Assembly: GCA_035530055.1 (NCBI GenBank)
Contig: DATKVN010000088.1
Coordinates: 1 to 8,802, forward strand
DNA from: a bacterium
GTDB taxonomy: Bacteria > UBA6262 > WVXT01
DNA length: 8,802 nt
Direction of reading: 5' to 3'
The notes under the pieces are model-generated. The model saw only the letters and a program-made list of their open reading frames with translations, searched no databases and was not told the origin of the DNA. Below, piece after piece: positions 1 through 6,204 of this stretch (positions are counted from its first letter, which is position 1; each line of letters begins with the position of its first letter). A program made the translations under genes and the position numbers.

Positions 1-1
1 C

Positions 2-1492
2 TGGCTTGTGGGAGCGATGCAGAGGTTCTGGTGGGTTCCTCCATTGGGGCTTTTTGCGGGGTTGGCTCTGGTTGGTCCTTTTGCGGCGCTCTTTTTAATT
101 CGCAAGATTGAGTGGAAACAGCGGGAGAAGGAGTTGACGGCAGAGGAGCATCTGGAGAGGACGGCGCAGGGGATGATTGAGATAGATAGTGTTAAGAGAT
201 TGGTGAAGATAATCCCCAGATATCTTACTCAGTTCTATTATTCTGCCCTGGATATCAGGATAACCCACGCTACTATCTTCCTCCTGGATAAAGATAGAGG
301 GGAGTATCTGTTGAAGTCTACTTCGGGGACGAGGAAGATTTCTCTGGAGAGGACTCTTCCTGAGAAAGAGAATCCTATTTATATTTGGTTTAAGAAGATA
401 GTTCCCCTTATAATTGAAAAGAGATTTGTCAGGAGGAGAGAGCTGGATGTTCTGCAGAGGGAGGATATTGATTTCTGGCTTAAGGAGGAAAGGCTCCTTC
501 GTCTGGGTGATTACATTGAGCCTTCTCTAATGGAACTTAAAAAAATAATGGTCGAGTTAAAAGCAGTGCTTTGCGTTCCCAGTTACTATCAAGAGGGACT
601 TTTGGGTTTTCTGATTCTGGGAGAGAAAGAGAGGGGCTTGTTCAGACCGCAGGAACTGTCACTCTTCTTCAGACTTTCCCGGTATGCTGGTTTGGCTATA
701 AGGAGTGCTCAGCTCAGCCAGGATCTCCAGCAGGCTTATGCCTCAGTGGCTCAGGCGGATAGACTCTCGTCAATGGGTCAACTGGCGGCAAGTTTTGCTC
801 ATGAGATAAATAATCCTGTAGCAATTATTATTTCCGGTATTGAATTGAGTTTGGCGACTATGAGAGAGGATTTGCTCAAGGCTCAATCTGTGGAGGAGAA
901 GGAAAAGATTGTCGAGTATACTGAAGATAAGTTGATAAAGATAAAAGATGAAGCTTTCCGTATATCTCACATTATTGATAGAATAATGGGGTATGTGAAA
1001 GCGCCAATGGGCGATTTTACATCTGTGAGATTGGAGGATTTGATTGAGGCTACTTTGGGATTGGTGGAGCATCCCTTACGTAAGAACCAGATAAATGTGG
1101 TAAAGGAGATTCCTAAAGATTTGCCAAAAATTCGAGGAATTGCCGGGGAACTTCAGGAGGTCTTCCTCAACCTTTTCAATAATGCTTTAGAGGCGATGGA
1201 AGATGAGACACCGGGAAGTATTAATATTTTGGCAAGAGCATTTGGCAATCCTGAAGTGGTGGAAATAAAAGTATCGGATACAGGGGGTGGAATTTCTCCA
1301 GAGAATCTGCGTAAAATTTTCGATTTTCTGTTTACTACAAAATTGCAGGGGACTGGCGTGGGATTGTCTGTGGTTTATAATATAATCAAAAAACACGATG
1401 GGACTATTGATGTAGAGAGTGAGATGGGGAAGGGAACAACTTTTACTATGCGTCTTCCGATGTGGAAAGAGGAAGGCGTGATCAAAAGATAG
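2..1492 (+). CDS. GAF-domain sensor histidine kinase, 5' end probably outside window
   Basis: Membrane-anchored histidine kinase that should autophosphorylate on ATP and pass phosphate to a response regulator, most likely the one encoded next. Numbering from the GTG at 8: a hydrophobic segment at about residues 8-31 is the only visible membrane helix, a GAF-like sensor region spans about 50-235, and a helical linker leads to the phosphoacceptor box with HEINNP at 265-270 (H265 predicted phosphorylated). The ATPase domain has an N-box (NLFNNALEA, 388-396), G1 (DTGGGIS, 424-430) and G2 (GTGVGLS, 448-454), so it looks catalytically complete. There is no attached receiver domain. The frame is open to base 2 and no ribosome site is visible before GTG 8 or ATG 17, so the true start, perhaps with more membrane helices, may lie upstream. 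The signal sensed cannot be read from sequence. Confidence 0.9.
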   Translation, partial: WLVGAMQRFWWVPPLGLFAGLALVGPFAALFLIRKIEWKQREKELTAEEHLERTAQGMIEIDSVKRLVKIIPRYLTQFYYSALDIRITHATIFLLDKDRGEYLLKSTSGTRKISLERTLPEKENPIYIWFKKIVPLIIEKRFVRRRELDVLQREDIDFWLKEERLLRLGDYIEPSLMELKKIMVELKAVLCVPSYYQEGLLGFLILGEKERGLFRPQELSLFFRLSRYAGLAIRSAQLSQDLQQAYASVAQADRLSSMGQLAASFAHEINNPVAIIISGIELSLATMREDLLKAQSVEEKEKIVEYTEDKLIKIKDEAFRISHIIDRIMGYVKAPMGDFTSVRLEDLIEATLGLVEHPLRKNQINVVKEIPKDLPKIRGIAGELQEVFLNLFNNALEAMEDETPGSINILARAFGNPEVVEIKVSDTGGGISPENLRKIFDFLFTTKLQGTGVGLSVVYNIIKKHDGTIDVESEMGKGTTFTMRLPMWKEEGVIKR

Positions 1493-1559
1493 TTTGTTCG
1501 TCGTTAAGGAACTTTTCAACGCCAAGCCATCTGCACGATTTGAAATCGTGCCTACAAAG

Positions 1560-1611
1560 GAGCACGGCAATCTCGAGATTGCTTCGTCGCTTATGCTCCT
1601 CGCAATGACAG
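1560..1611 (-). repeat. CATTGCGAGGAGC-type interspersed repeat copy
   Basis: Read on the minus strand, bases 1610-1571 begin TGTCATTGCGAGGAGC, continue through AAGCGACGAAGCAATCTC and run into the perfect palindrome at 1567-1582. From memory this word series is a short interspersed repeat seen in many unrelated bacterial genomes, where it often sits between genes and is sometimes mistranslated as protein. Recognition rests on the sequence pattern only; only one copy is in this window, so its repeat status here is established knowledge rather than something seen. Confidence 0.6.
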
Positions 1612-1723
1612 CGCTTTGCTGCTACAAAATGTATGGGTGACACTCCGTGGTCGCCCAAAAGAAGGGACGGCACAGAGTCCGTCCCCTACATAGAAGCTAC
1701 AAAATATAGAGAATTAGGTAGGA

Positions 1724-1734
1724 AGAGAGGGGGG
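1724..1734 (+). promoter_or_regulatory. Ribosome binding site fixing a TTG start
   Basis: The run AGAGAGGGGGG ends six bases before TTG 1741. It is the only good Shine-Dalgarno match near the point where receiver-domain homology begins, which supports TTG 1741 over the upstream in-frame ATG 1633 that lies inside repeat DNA. Confidence 0.6.
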
Positions 1735-1740
1735 AAAGGG

Positions 1741-2829
1741 TTGATAAAATTGTTGGTGGTTGAAGATGAGCCTAATATGCGCGGGTTTTTGAAAGATTTC
1801 TTTGAGAAGCAGAACTATGAGGTTTATACTGCCTCTAATGGAGAGGATGCTTTGAAGTTGATAAAGAATTCGAGGCCACACCTTGTATTTCTGGATATAG
1901 GTTTACCAGGTATGTCTGGAATGGATGTTTTGGCTCGCATAAGAGAGTTCGATAATACAATTAAGGTGATTATGGTTACTGGCGTCCAGGATAAGCAGAA
2001 AATTGAAGAAGCTACAAAGTTGGGAGCGAGTGATTATGTTACTAAGCCCTTTAGTTTTGACTACCTGCAGAATGTAGCGTTGGGTAAGGTGCATACACAA
2101 TTATTTGAAGATTTGCGAAGAGAGGTACAAGAGAAGGGGCTTCTTTACAAGGAGATAGAGAAGAAAGCGGATGAACTCCAGAAAGCATACGGGAAATTGG
2201 CACAGACTGCTGTGCAAGCTCTCTATGCTCTGGCTAAGGCGTTAGAGGCAAGGGACCCTTATACTCATGGACATTCTGAATCGGTTACCCGATATGCTAC
2301 CTGGATAGGCGAGAAACTGAGAGGGAAGCAGGGCTGGGAGAATGTGACATTAGATGCTGGAAAAATTCTCCGAAATGGTGGTCTTTTGCACGATGTTGGT
2401 AAAATCGGAATTATTGATGGAATATTGAACAAACCTGGCAAGCTTACTAAGGAGGAGTGGGCGAAGGTTAAAGAGCATCCCGTGAAGGGAGCTCATATCC
2501 TGGAAGGTGTCGAGGAGTTCAAGGATTATGCTCTGGTGGCCCGTCACCACCACGAAAGGTGGGATGGGAAAGGCTATCCGGACGGGTTAAAAGGGAAACA
2601 GATTCCTAGTGGGGCAAGAATCATGGCTGTGGCTGATGCTTATGATGCTATGACTTCTGACCGTCCCTACAGAAAAGCAGGGACTCCCATAGAAGCAGCA
2701 AAAGAATTGTTGAAATGTAAAGGGACACAATTCGATCCTGAACCAGTAGATGCGTTCATAATTGCTCTTAAAGAGCATAACATTTTGACTGAGGAGGATG
2801 TAAAGAAGATAACAGAGGGGGAGGAATAG
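1741..2829 (+). CDS. Response regulator with HD-GYP domain (probable cyclic-di-GMP phosphodiesterase)
   Basis: RpfG-type output protein of 362 residues: an N-terminal receiver, a coiled-coil linker and an HD-GYP hydrolase domain. The receiver (about 1-118) has the acidic pocket E8-D9, phospho-acceptor D52 in FLDIGLPG, T80 and K102. The helical linker covers about 121-165. The HD-GYP domain retains the HD pair H217-D218 in HDVGKIG, H246, H252, the HHE run at 270-272, GYP at 278-280 and D299, all expected metal or substrate positions, so activity on cyclic-di-GMP is likely. TTG 1741 is chosen because the classic receiver opening begins there behind a G-rich ribosome site; the extra 36 in-frame codons from ATG 1633 derive from repeats. 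It lies 248 bases after the kinase and is probably its partner. Signal and downstream targets are unknown. Confidence 0.93.
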   Translation: MIKLLVVEDEPNMRGFLKDFFEKQNYEVYTASNGEDALKLIKNSRPHLVFLDIGLPGMSGMDVLARIREFDNTIKVIMVTGVQDKQKIEEATKLGASDYVTKPFSFDYLQNVALGKVHTQLFEDLRREVQEKGLLYKEIEKKADELQKAYGKLAQTAVQALYALAKALEARDPYTHGHSESVTRYATWIGEKLRGKQGWENVTLDAGKILRNGGLLHDVGKIGIIDGILNKPGKLTKEEWAKVKEHPVKGAHILEGVEEFKDYALVARHHHERWDGKGYPDGLKGKQIPSGARIMAVADAYDAMTSDRPYRKAGTPIEAAKELLKCKGTQFDPEPVDAFIIALKEHNILTEEDVKKITEGEE

Positions 2830-2846
2830 TCCCCCCTCACCCATAC

Positions 2847-2931
2847 CCTCTCCCCGTAGGGGAGAGGATTGTCGGGCTCAGGGACGAGCCCGACTACCTC
2901 GTGTCTCATCCTCTCTCCCCCGAGGGGAGAG
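2847..2931. repeat. Three consecutive intergenic hairpins
   Basis: The 129-base gap before pdxJ holds three strong hairpins in a row: CCTCTCCCC/GGGGAGAGG (2847-2855 with 2859-2867), GTCGGGCTC/GAGCCCGAC (2871-2879 with 2886-2894) and CTCTCCCC/GGGGAGAG (2913-2920 with 2924-2931). The outer two share the same arm sequence, so the left arm of one can also pair with the right arm of the other around the middle hairpin. None is followed by a T-run. The CTCTCCCC type of palindrome is, from memory, a common interspersed bacterial repeat. A partial transcription barrier or mRNA-stabilising role is possible but unproven. Confidence 0.8.
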
Positions 2932-2958
2932 GAGGAAATAATTTTGTAGAGGATACAA

Positions 2959-3672
2959 ATGGCGAACTTGGGAGTAAATATTGACCATGTGGCGACTCTG
3001 CGGCAGGCGAGATTTACTCCTTATCCTGACCTTATAGAAGCTGCAAAGATTTGCGAGAAGGCAGGCGCGCAGGGAATCACTGTGCACTTGAGAGAGGACC
3101 GCAGGCATATTCAGGATAGAGACGTCTATTCTTTGAGGAAAATAGTTAACACAAAATTGAATCTGGAAATGGCTGCAACTGGGCAGATTATGGAGATTGC
3201 TTTAAGAGTTGTTCCCGATGAGGTGTGTATAGTTCCTGAGAAGAGGAGAGAGTTAACTACTGAGGGTGGGCTGGATGTCTGGGGGCAGAGGAGAAGATTG
3301 GCAGGGGTGGTTAGGAGGCTTAACAAGAAGGGAATTCTGGTGAGTCTTTTTATTGACCCTGAACCTAAACAGGTTAGAGCGGCTAAGGAAGTTGGCGCCA
3401 ATTGCGTGGAACTCCATACGGGAACCTATGCAGAGGCAAAAGGGAAAGAGAGGCAATCAAAGGAACTTAAGAAATTGAAACAGGCGGGTAAGCTGGCAGT
3501 AGAGTTAGGGTTACGCCTCAACGCTGGTCACGGACTCAATTACCAGAATGTGAGACCGGTGGCAGGAATTCCTGGAATAGAAGATTTGAATATTGGACAT
3601 TCTATTATTAGTCGTTCTGTATTCGTTGGCCTGGCTCGGGCAGTGAGGGAGATGAAAAAATTAATTAAGTGA
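2959..3672 (+). CDS. pdxJ: Pyridoxine 5'-phosphate synthase
   Basis: Cytoplasmic enzyme of the DXP-dependent vitamin B6 pathway; it condenses 1-deoxyxylulose 5-phosphate with 3-amino-2-oxopropyl phosphate to give pyridoxine 5'-phosphate. The 237-residue protein is full length for the family and matches E. coli PdxJ from end to end as I recall it: [14 protein letters not shown] at 5-18, HLREDRRH at 43-50 with catalytic H43, NLEM at 68-71 with E70, VPEKR at 92-96, TTEGGLDV at 100-107, NAGHGL at 188-193 with H191, and LNIGHSII near the C-terminus. The start ATG has AGAGGA five bases upstream. glmS follows 20 bases after the stop, so the two are probably cotranscribed. No truncation or missing active-site residue is seen. 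Confidence 0.97.
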   Translation: MANLGVNIDHVATLRQARFTPYPDLIEAAKICEKAGAQGITVHLREDRRHIQDRDVYSLRKIVNTKLNLEMAATGQIMEIALRVVPDEVCIVPEKRRELTTEGGLDVWGQRRRLAGVVRRLNKKGILVSLFIDPEPKQVRAAKEVGANCVELHTGTYAEAKGKERQSKELKKLKQAGKLAVELGLRLNAGHGLNYQNVRPVAGIPGIEDLNIGHSIISRSVFVGLARAVREMKKLIK

Positions 3673-3692
3673 GAGGGAAAAAGAGGTGGTTT

Positions 3693-5537
3693 ATGTGTGG
3701 TATTGTGGGCTATATTGGGAATAAGGATGTTGTTCCGATTTTGATAGATGGGTTGAAGAGGTTAGAATATCGGGGCTATGACTCAGCAGGCATTGGCGTG
3801 ATTGAGAAGGGGAGGCTGGAGTTAAGAAGATGCGTGGGGAAGATTACTAACCTGGAAAATGTGTTGAGGGATAAGCCCTGTAAGGGAAATATAGCCCTGG
3901 GCCACACGAGATGGGCGACCCACGGCAGACCCTCGGAAGAAAATGCGCACCCGCATACTGATTGCCAGGAGAGACTGGTGGTAGTGCATAATGGAATTAT
4001 TGAGAACTATCTCACATTGAAGAAGGGATTGATAAAGGAGGGTCATAGATTTAGGTCGGAAACGGATACTGAGGTTCTGGCCCATCTTGTGGAGAAGTAT
4101 CTCGCCAAATCGAGAGGGAAGAAGTCCATTCTTTTCGCACTTCAGAGGGCGCTTAAAGAAGTGGAGGGTTCATACGCTTTGGGAGTTATCTCTGTTGATG
4201 ACCCGGATAAGATTGTCTGCGCCCGCAAGGAGAGTCCCCTGGTTATTGGGCTGGGGAGAAAAGAATATTTTATTGCTTCTGATGTTCCGGCAATCCTGGG
4301 ACATACCAGGAAAGTAATCTATCTTGATGACGGTGAGACGGCCGAGGTGAGTACCGACGGGGTGCAAGTATATGAAAAGTCGGGTAAGAAAATAAAAAAG
4401 AAAGTATTTCAGATAAGCTGGGACCCGGTGATGGCGGAAAAGGGCGGCTATAAGCATTTTATGCTCAAGGAGATTCACGAGCAGCCCCGGGCTATCCAGG
4501 ACACGTTCCGGGGAAGGATGGCGCCAGATAAGGGTGAGGTCTATCTGGAAGAGCTGGGACTTTCCAAAGAAGAGATTAGAAGGATTGAGAAGGTTTATAT
4601 CGTTGGCTGTGGCACATCATATCACGCTGCGCTCTACGGGGAGTTCCTTTTCGAGGAACTGGTGAGGCTTCCCTGTGAGGTGGACATCGGTTCTGAATTT
4701 CGCTATAGAAACCCTATTATAAATGGCAATACTCTCGTTCTTTTGATTTCCCAATCGGGAGAGACGGCGGATACGCTGGCGGGGTTGAGGGAAGCAAAGA
4801 AGAAGGGTGGAAAGACTTTAGCTATCTGCAATGTGCTCGGTTCTACAGCCACGCGAGAAGCAGATGGCGTAATCTATACCCGGGCCGGGCCGGAAATCGG
4901 GGTGGCTTCCAGCAAAGCATTCACTGCCCAGCTTACGGCTCTATGCCTTCTGGCAATCTATTTAGGGAGAGTAAGGGGAACTTTGGGAAAAGAAGAAGCA
5001 AGGAATATATTGATGCATCTTCTGCACATTCCTCACCAGGTGGAAGAGGTTCTGGAAAATCAAGAGGAGATTATAGCCTGCGCACAGAGTTATTTTAAGA
5101 AGATAGATTTTCTATTTTTAGGGCGCCACATAAATTATCCCATCGCGCTGGAAGGCGCACTGAAATTGAAAGAGATATCGTACATTCACGCAGAGGGCTA
5201 TCCTGCTGGCGAGATGAAGCATGGCCCGATTGCCCTGATTGATGAGAATATGCCTGTTCTGGCTATTGCCACTGATAGCAGAGTCTACGAAAAAGTGGTG
5301 GCGAATATAGAAGAAGTGAGGGCTCGTGATGGGATTGTAATTGCCTTGGCTACGAAGAAAAATAAGGAGATTAAGAAGAAAGCCGAGTATGTATTTTATT
5401 TGTCGGAGACGATGGAGATACTGTCTCCTATTGTCAATGTGGTTTCGCTGCAGCTGTTAGCTTATCATATTGCTGCCCTCAGAGGTTGCGATGTGGATCA
5501 GCCGCGTAATCTTGCCAAGAGCGTTACTGTTGAGTAA
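3693..5537 (+). CDS. glmS: Glutamine-fructose-6-phosphate aminotransferase (isomerizing)
   Basis: Makes glucosamine 6-phosphate from fructose 6-phosphate and glutamine, the first step towards UDP-GlcNAc for peptidoglycan and other envelope glycans. The 614-residue protein is complete. The N-terminal Ntn glutaminase starts MCGIVGYIG, so Cys2 becomes the N-terminal nucleophile once Met is removed; this fixes the start at 3693 rather than at the GTG-like upstream codon, and AGAGGTGG lies just ahead. Glutaminase motifs are HTRWATHG (71-78), HNG (99-101) and D125. The first SIS domain has VGCGTS (304-309) and SQSGET (353-358); SSKAF is at 406-410. The second SIS domain carries E494 and H510, and the C-terminus DQPRNLAKSVTVE contains K609. 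These match E. coli E488, H504 and K603 with a constant offset. The 20-base gap to pdxJ leaves no room for a glmS ribozyme. Confidence 0.97.
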   Translation: MCGIVGYIGNKDVVPILIDGLKRLEYRGYDSAGIGVIEKGRLELRRCVGKITNLENVLRDKPCKGNIALGHTRWATHGRPSEENAHPHTDCQERLVVVHNGIIENYLTLKKGLIKEGHRFRSETDTEVLAHLVEKYLAKSRGKKSILFALQRALKEVEGSYALGVISVDDPDKIVCARKESPLVIGLGRKEYFIASDVPAILGHTRKVIYLDDGETAEVSTDGVQVYEKSGKKIKKKVFQISWDPVMAEKGGYKHFMLKEIHEQPRAIQDTFRGRMAPDKGEVYLEELGLSKEEIRRIEKVYIVGCGTSYHAALYGEFLFEELVRLPCEVDIGSEFRYRNPIINGNTLVLLISQSGETADTLAGLREAKKKGGKTLAICNVLGSTATREADGVIYTRAGPEIGVASSKAFTAQLTALCLLAIYLGRVRGTLGKEEARNILMHLLHIPHQVEEVLENQEEIIACAQSYFKKIDFLFLGRHINYPIALEGALKLKEISYIHAEGYPAGEMKHGPIALIDENMPVLAIATDSRVYEKVVANIEEVRARDGIVIALATKKNKEIKKKAEYVFYLSETMEILSPIVNVVSLQLLAYHIAALRGCDVDQPRNLAKSVTVE

Positions 5538-5580
5538 TCTAAGTTGGCATAAATCATAGAATCCGTATTTAGAAAATGAC

Positions 5581-5609
5581 TTGATTTTCCTGATACTTTT
5601 TTGTATCAT
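5581..5609 (+). promoter_or_regulatory. Candidate sigma70-type promoter before acpS
   Basis: TTGATT (5581-5586) and TATCAT (5604-5609) are separated by 17 bases, in an AT-rich stretch after glmS. Each box is one or two bases from consensus. Overlapping them is a small inverted repeat, TGATAC/GTATCA (5591-5596 with 5603-5608) around six T's, which could be an operator. Transcription would begin near 5616, just where the repeat units start, giving a leader of about 160 bases to acpS. Confidence 0.45.
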
Positions 5610-5616
5610 AACAAAA

Positions 5617-5676
5617 ATGGTAGGTGCAGGCTTTAGCCTGCAAGAACTAACGCAACCTAAAGGTTGCGACTACCAT
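5617..5676. repeat. Two-hairpin repeat unit closed by ATGGTAG/CTACCAT
   Basis: An outer stem ATGGTAG (5617-5623) with CTACCAT (5670-5676) encloses two perfect hairpins: GCAGGCT/AGCCTGC (5626-5632 with 5635-5641) and CGCAACCT/AGGTTGCG (5651-5658 with 5661-5668). As RNA or single-stranded DNA it would fold as a three-way junction. The loops are only two bases on paper, so real loops would open slightly. No open reading frame of interest lies in it. Confidence 0.8.
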
Positions 5677-5692
5677 GTTATTATCAGTCTTG

Positions 5693-5748
5693 GTAGCCGC
5701 AGGCTTTAGCCTGCGAATATGGACGCTCCGATGCATGGGAGCGGCTAC
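5693..5748. repeat. Second hairpin repeat unit, shares 16-base palindrome with the first
   Basis: Outer arms GTAGCCGC (5693-5700) and GCGGCTAC (5741-5748) enclose GCAGGCT/AGCCTGC (5699-5705 with 5708-5714) and CGCTCC/GGAGCG (5724-5729 with 5738-5743). The 16-base palindrome at 5699-5714 is an exact copy of that at 5626-5641. Some arms overlap by two or three bases, so not all stems can form at once. This unit reads in frame into acpS, which can lead to an over-long N-terminus there. Confidence 0.8.
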
Positions 5749-5773
5749 ATTGAATAGGAGAAGGAGAAAAGGA

Positions 5774-6124
5774 ATGCCAATTTCTGGCACGGGCATAGAT
5801 ATAGTTGAAATCAGTAGAATTAAGAAGTTAATGGAAAAAGATGAGCGGTTGAAGGGCCGCGTATTTACTAAGAACGAAATCAGGTATTGTGAGAAGAAGA
5901 GGAAAAAGTATCACCACTATGCAGTTCGCTTTGCTGCCAAGGAAGCTGTTTGGAAGGCGCTGGGAAAAGGAGGTGTGGGTTTTAAAAATATAGAGATTAG
6001 AAACAGGTCGAATGGTCAGCCGCAGGTTTATCTGAAAGGTAAGAGGCTGGACCCTTTAAAAATTTTGGTTAGTCTAACCCACTCTCGTGACTATGCGGTT
6101 GCCCAGGCGATAGTGGTTGAATAG
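5774..6124 (+). CDS. acpS: Holo-[acyl-carrier-protein] synthase
   Basis: Transfers the 4'-phosphopantetheine arm of coenzyme A to the serine of apo-acyl carrier protein, activating it for fatty acid synthesis. The 116-residue protein has the usual AcpS length and motifs: GTGIDIVEISRI at 5-16 with the Mg2+ ligand D9, a VFTKNE segment at 30-35, RFAAKEAVWKALGKG at 52-66 with the second metal ligand E57, and THSRDYAVAQA near the C-terminus. ATG 5774 is chosen because the homology begins immediately after it and AAGGAG sits seven bases upstream; the in-frame ATG at 5675 would add 33 residues translated from palindromic repeat. It sits alone between two repeat-filled gaps, but close to pdxJ and the NAD(P)HX repair gene, a common neighbourhood. 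Confidence 0.95.
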   Translation: MPISGTGIDIVEISRIKKLMEKDERLKGRVFTKNEIRYCEKKRKKYHHYAVRFAAKEAVWKALGKGGVGFKNIEIRNRSNGQPQVYLKGKRLDPLKILVSLTHSRDYAVAQAIVVE

Positions 6125-6130
6125 GGGAAG

Positions 6131-6187
6131 GCGGGCTCAATAAATTGAGCCCCTACATATTGTAGGGGTTCGATTCATCGAACCCGC
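6131..6187. repeat. Chained palindromic element between acpS and nnr
   Basis: Three palindromes overlap end to end: GGGCTCAA/TTGAGCCC (6133-6140 with 6145-6152), CCCCTACA/TGTAGGGG (6150-6157 with 6161-6168) and GGTTCGAT/ATCGAACC (6167-6174 with 6177-6184). A closing stem GCGGG/CCCGC (6131-6135 with 6183-6187) joins the ends. Because each stem shares two or three bases with the next, the structure is either a tight junction with frayed ends or a set of alternatives. It fills most of the 80-base gap, has no T-run and codes for nothing recognisable. Confidence 0.8.
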
Positions 6188-6204
6188 AGGTATTAAGAAT
6201 TGAT

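Larger units (their letters stand above)
1493..1740. repeat. Composite palindromic intergenic repeat region
   Basis: This 248-base gap between kinase and regulator is almost entirely palindromes in series. GCACGATTT/AAATCGTGC pairs at 1533-1541 and 1543-1551. GCAATCTC/GAGATTGC is a perfect 16-base palindrome at 1567-1582. GGGTGAC pairs imperfectly with GGTCGCCC across 1635-1656. GGGACGG/CCGTCCC pairs at 1664-1670 and 1679-1685. CTACA follows or lies close to several hairpins (1552, 1622, 1686, 1697). No T-run makes any of them a clear terminator. The region reads openly in frame with the next gene from 1633, which would give a spurious N-terminal extension. I read it as several small interspersed repeats rather than a gene. 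Confidence 0.8.

Noticed and set aside
571-762. Plus-strand open frame inside the kinase gene
   Set aside because: It overlaps the GAF region in another frame, has no ribosome site and no domain; the kinase frame is clearly the real one.
1533-1685. Possible CRISPR array in the repeat-rich gap
   Set aside because: The palindromes differ from each other and there are no regularly spaced identical repeats or spacers.
3660-3700. glmS ribozyme or other riboswitch before glmS
   Set aside because: The gap to pdxJ is only 20 bases, far too short, and no ribozyme core can be placed there.
4087-4478. Open frames on both strands inside glmS
   Set aside because: They overlap the conserved glutaminase-to-SIS linker of a complete glmS and have low-quality composition with no motif.
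5591-5608. TGATAC-T6-GTATCA as terminator for glmS
   Set aside because: The stem is short and AT-rich and the T's are in the loop, not after the stem; it fits a promoter spacer better.
6131-6187. tRNA-like cloverleaf between acpS and nnr
   Set aside because: The folding looks cloverleaf-like, but there is no proper acceptor stem, anticodon loop or full T-loop context, stems overlap, and the length is too short.
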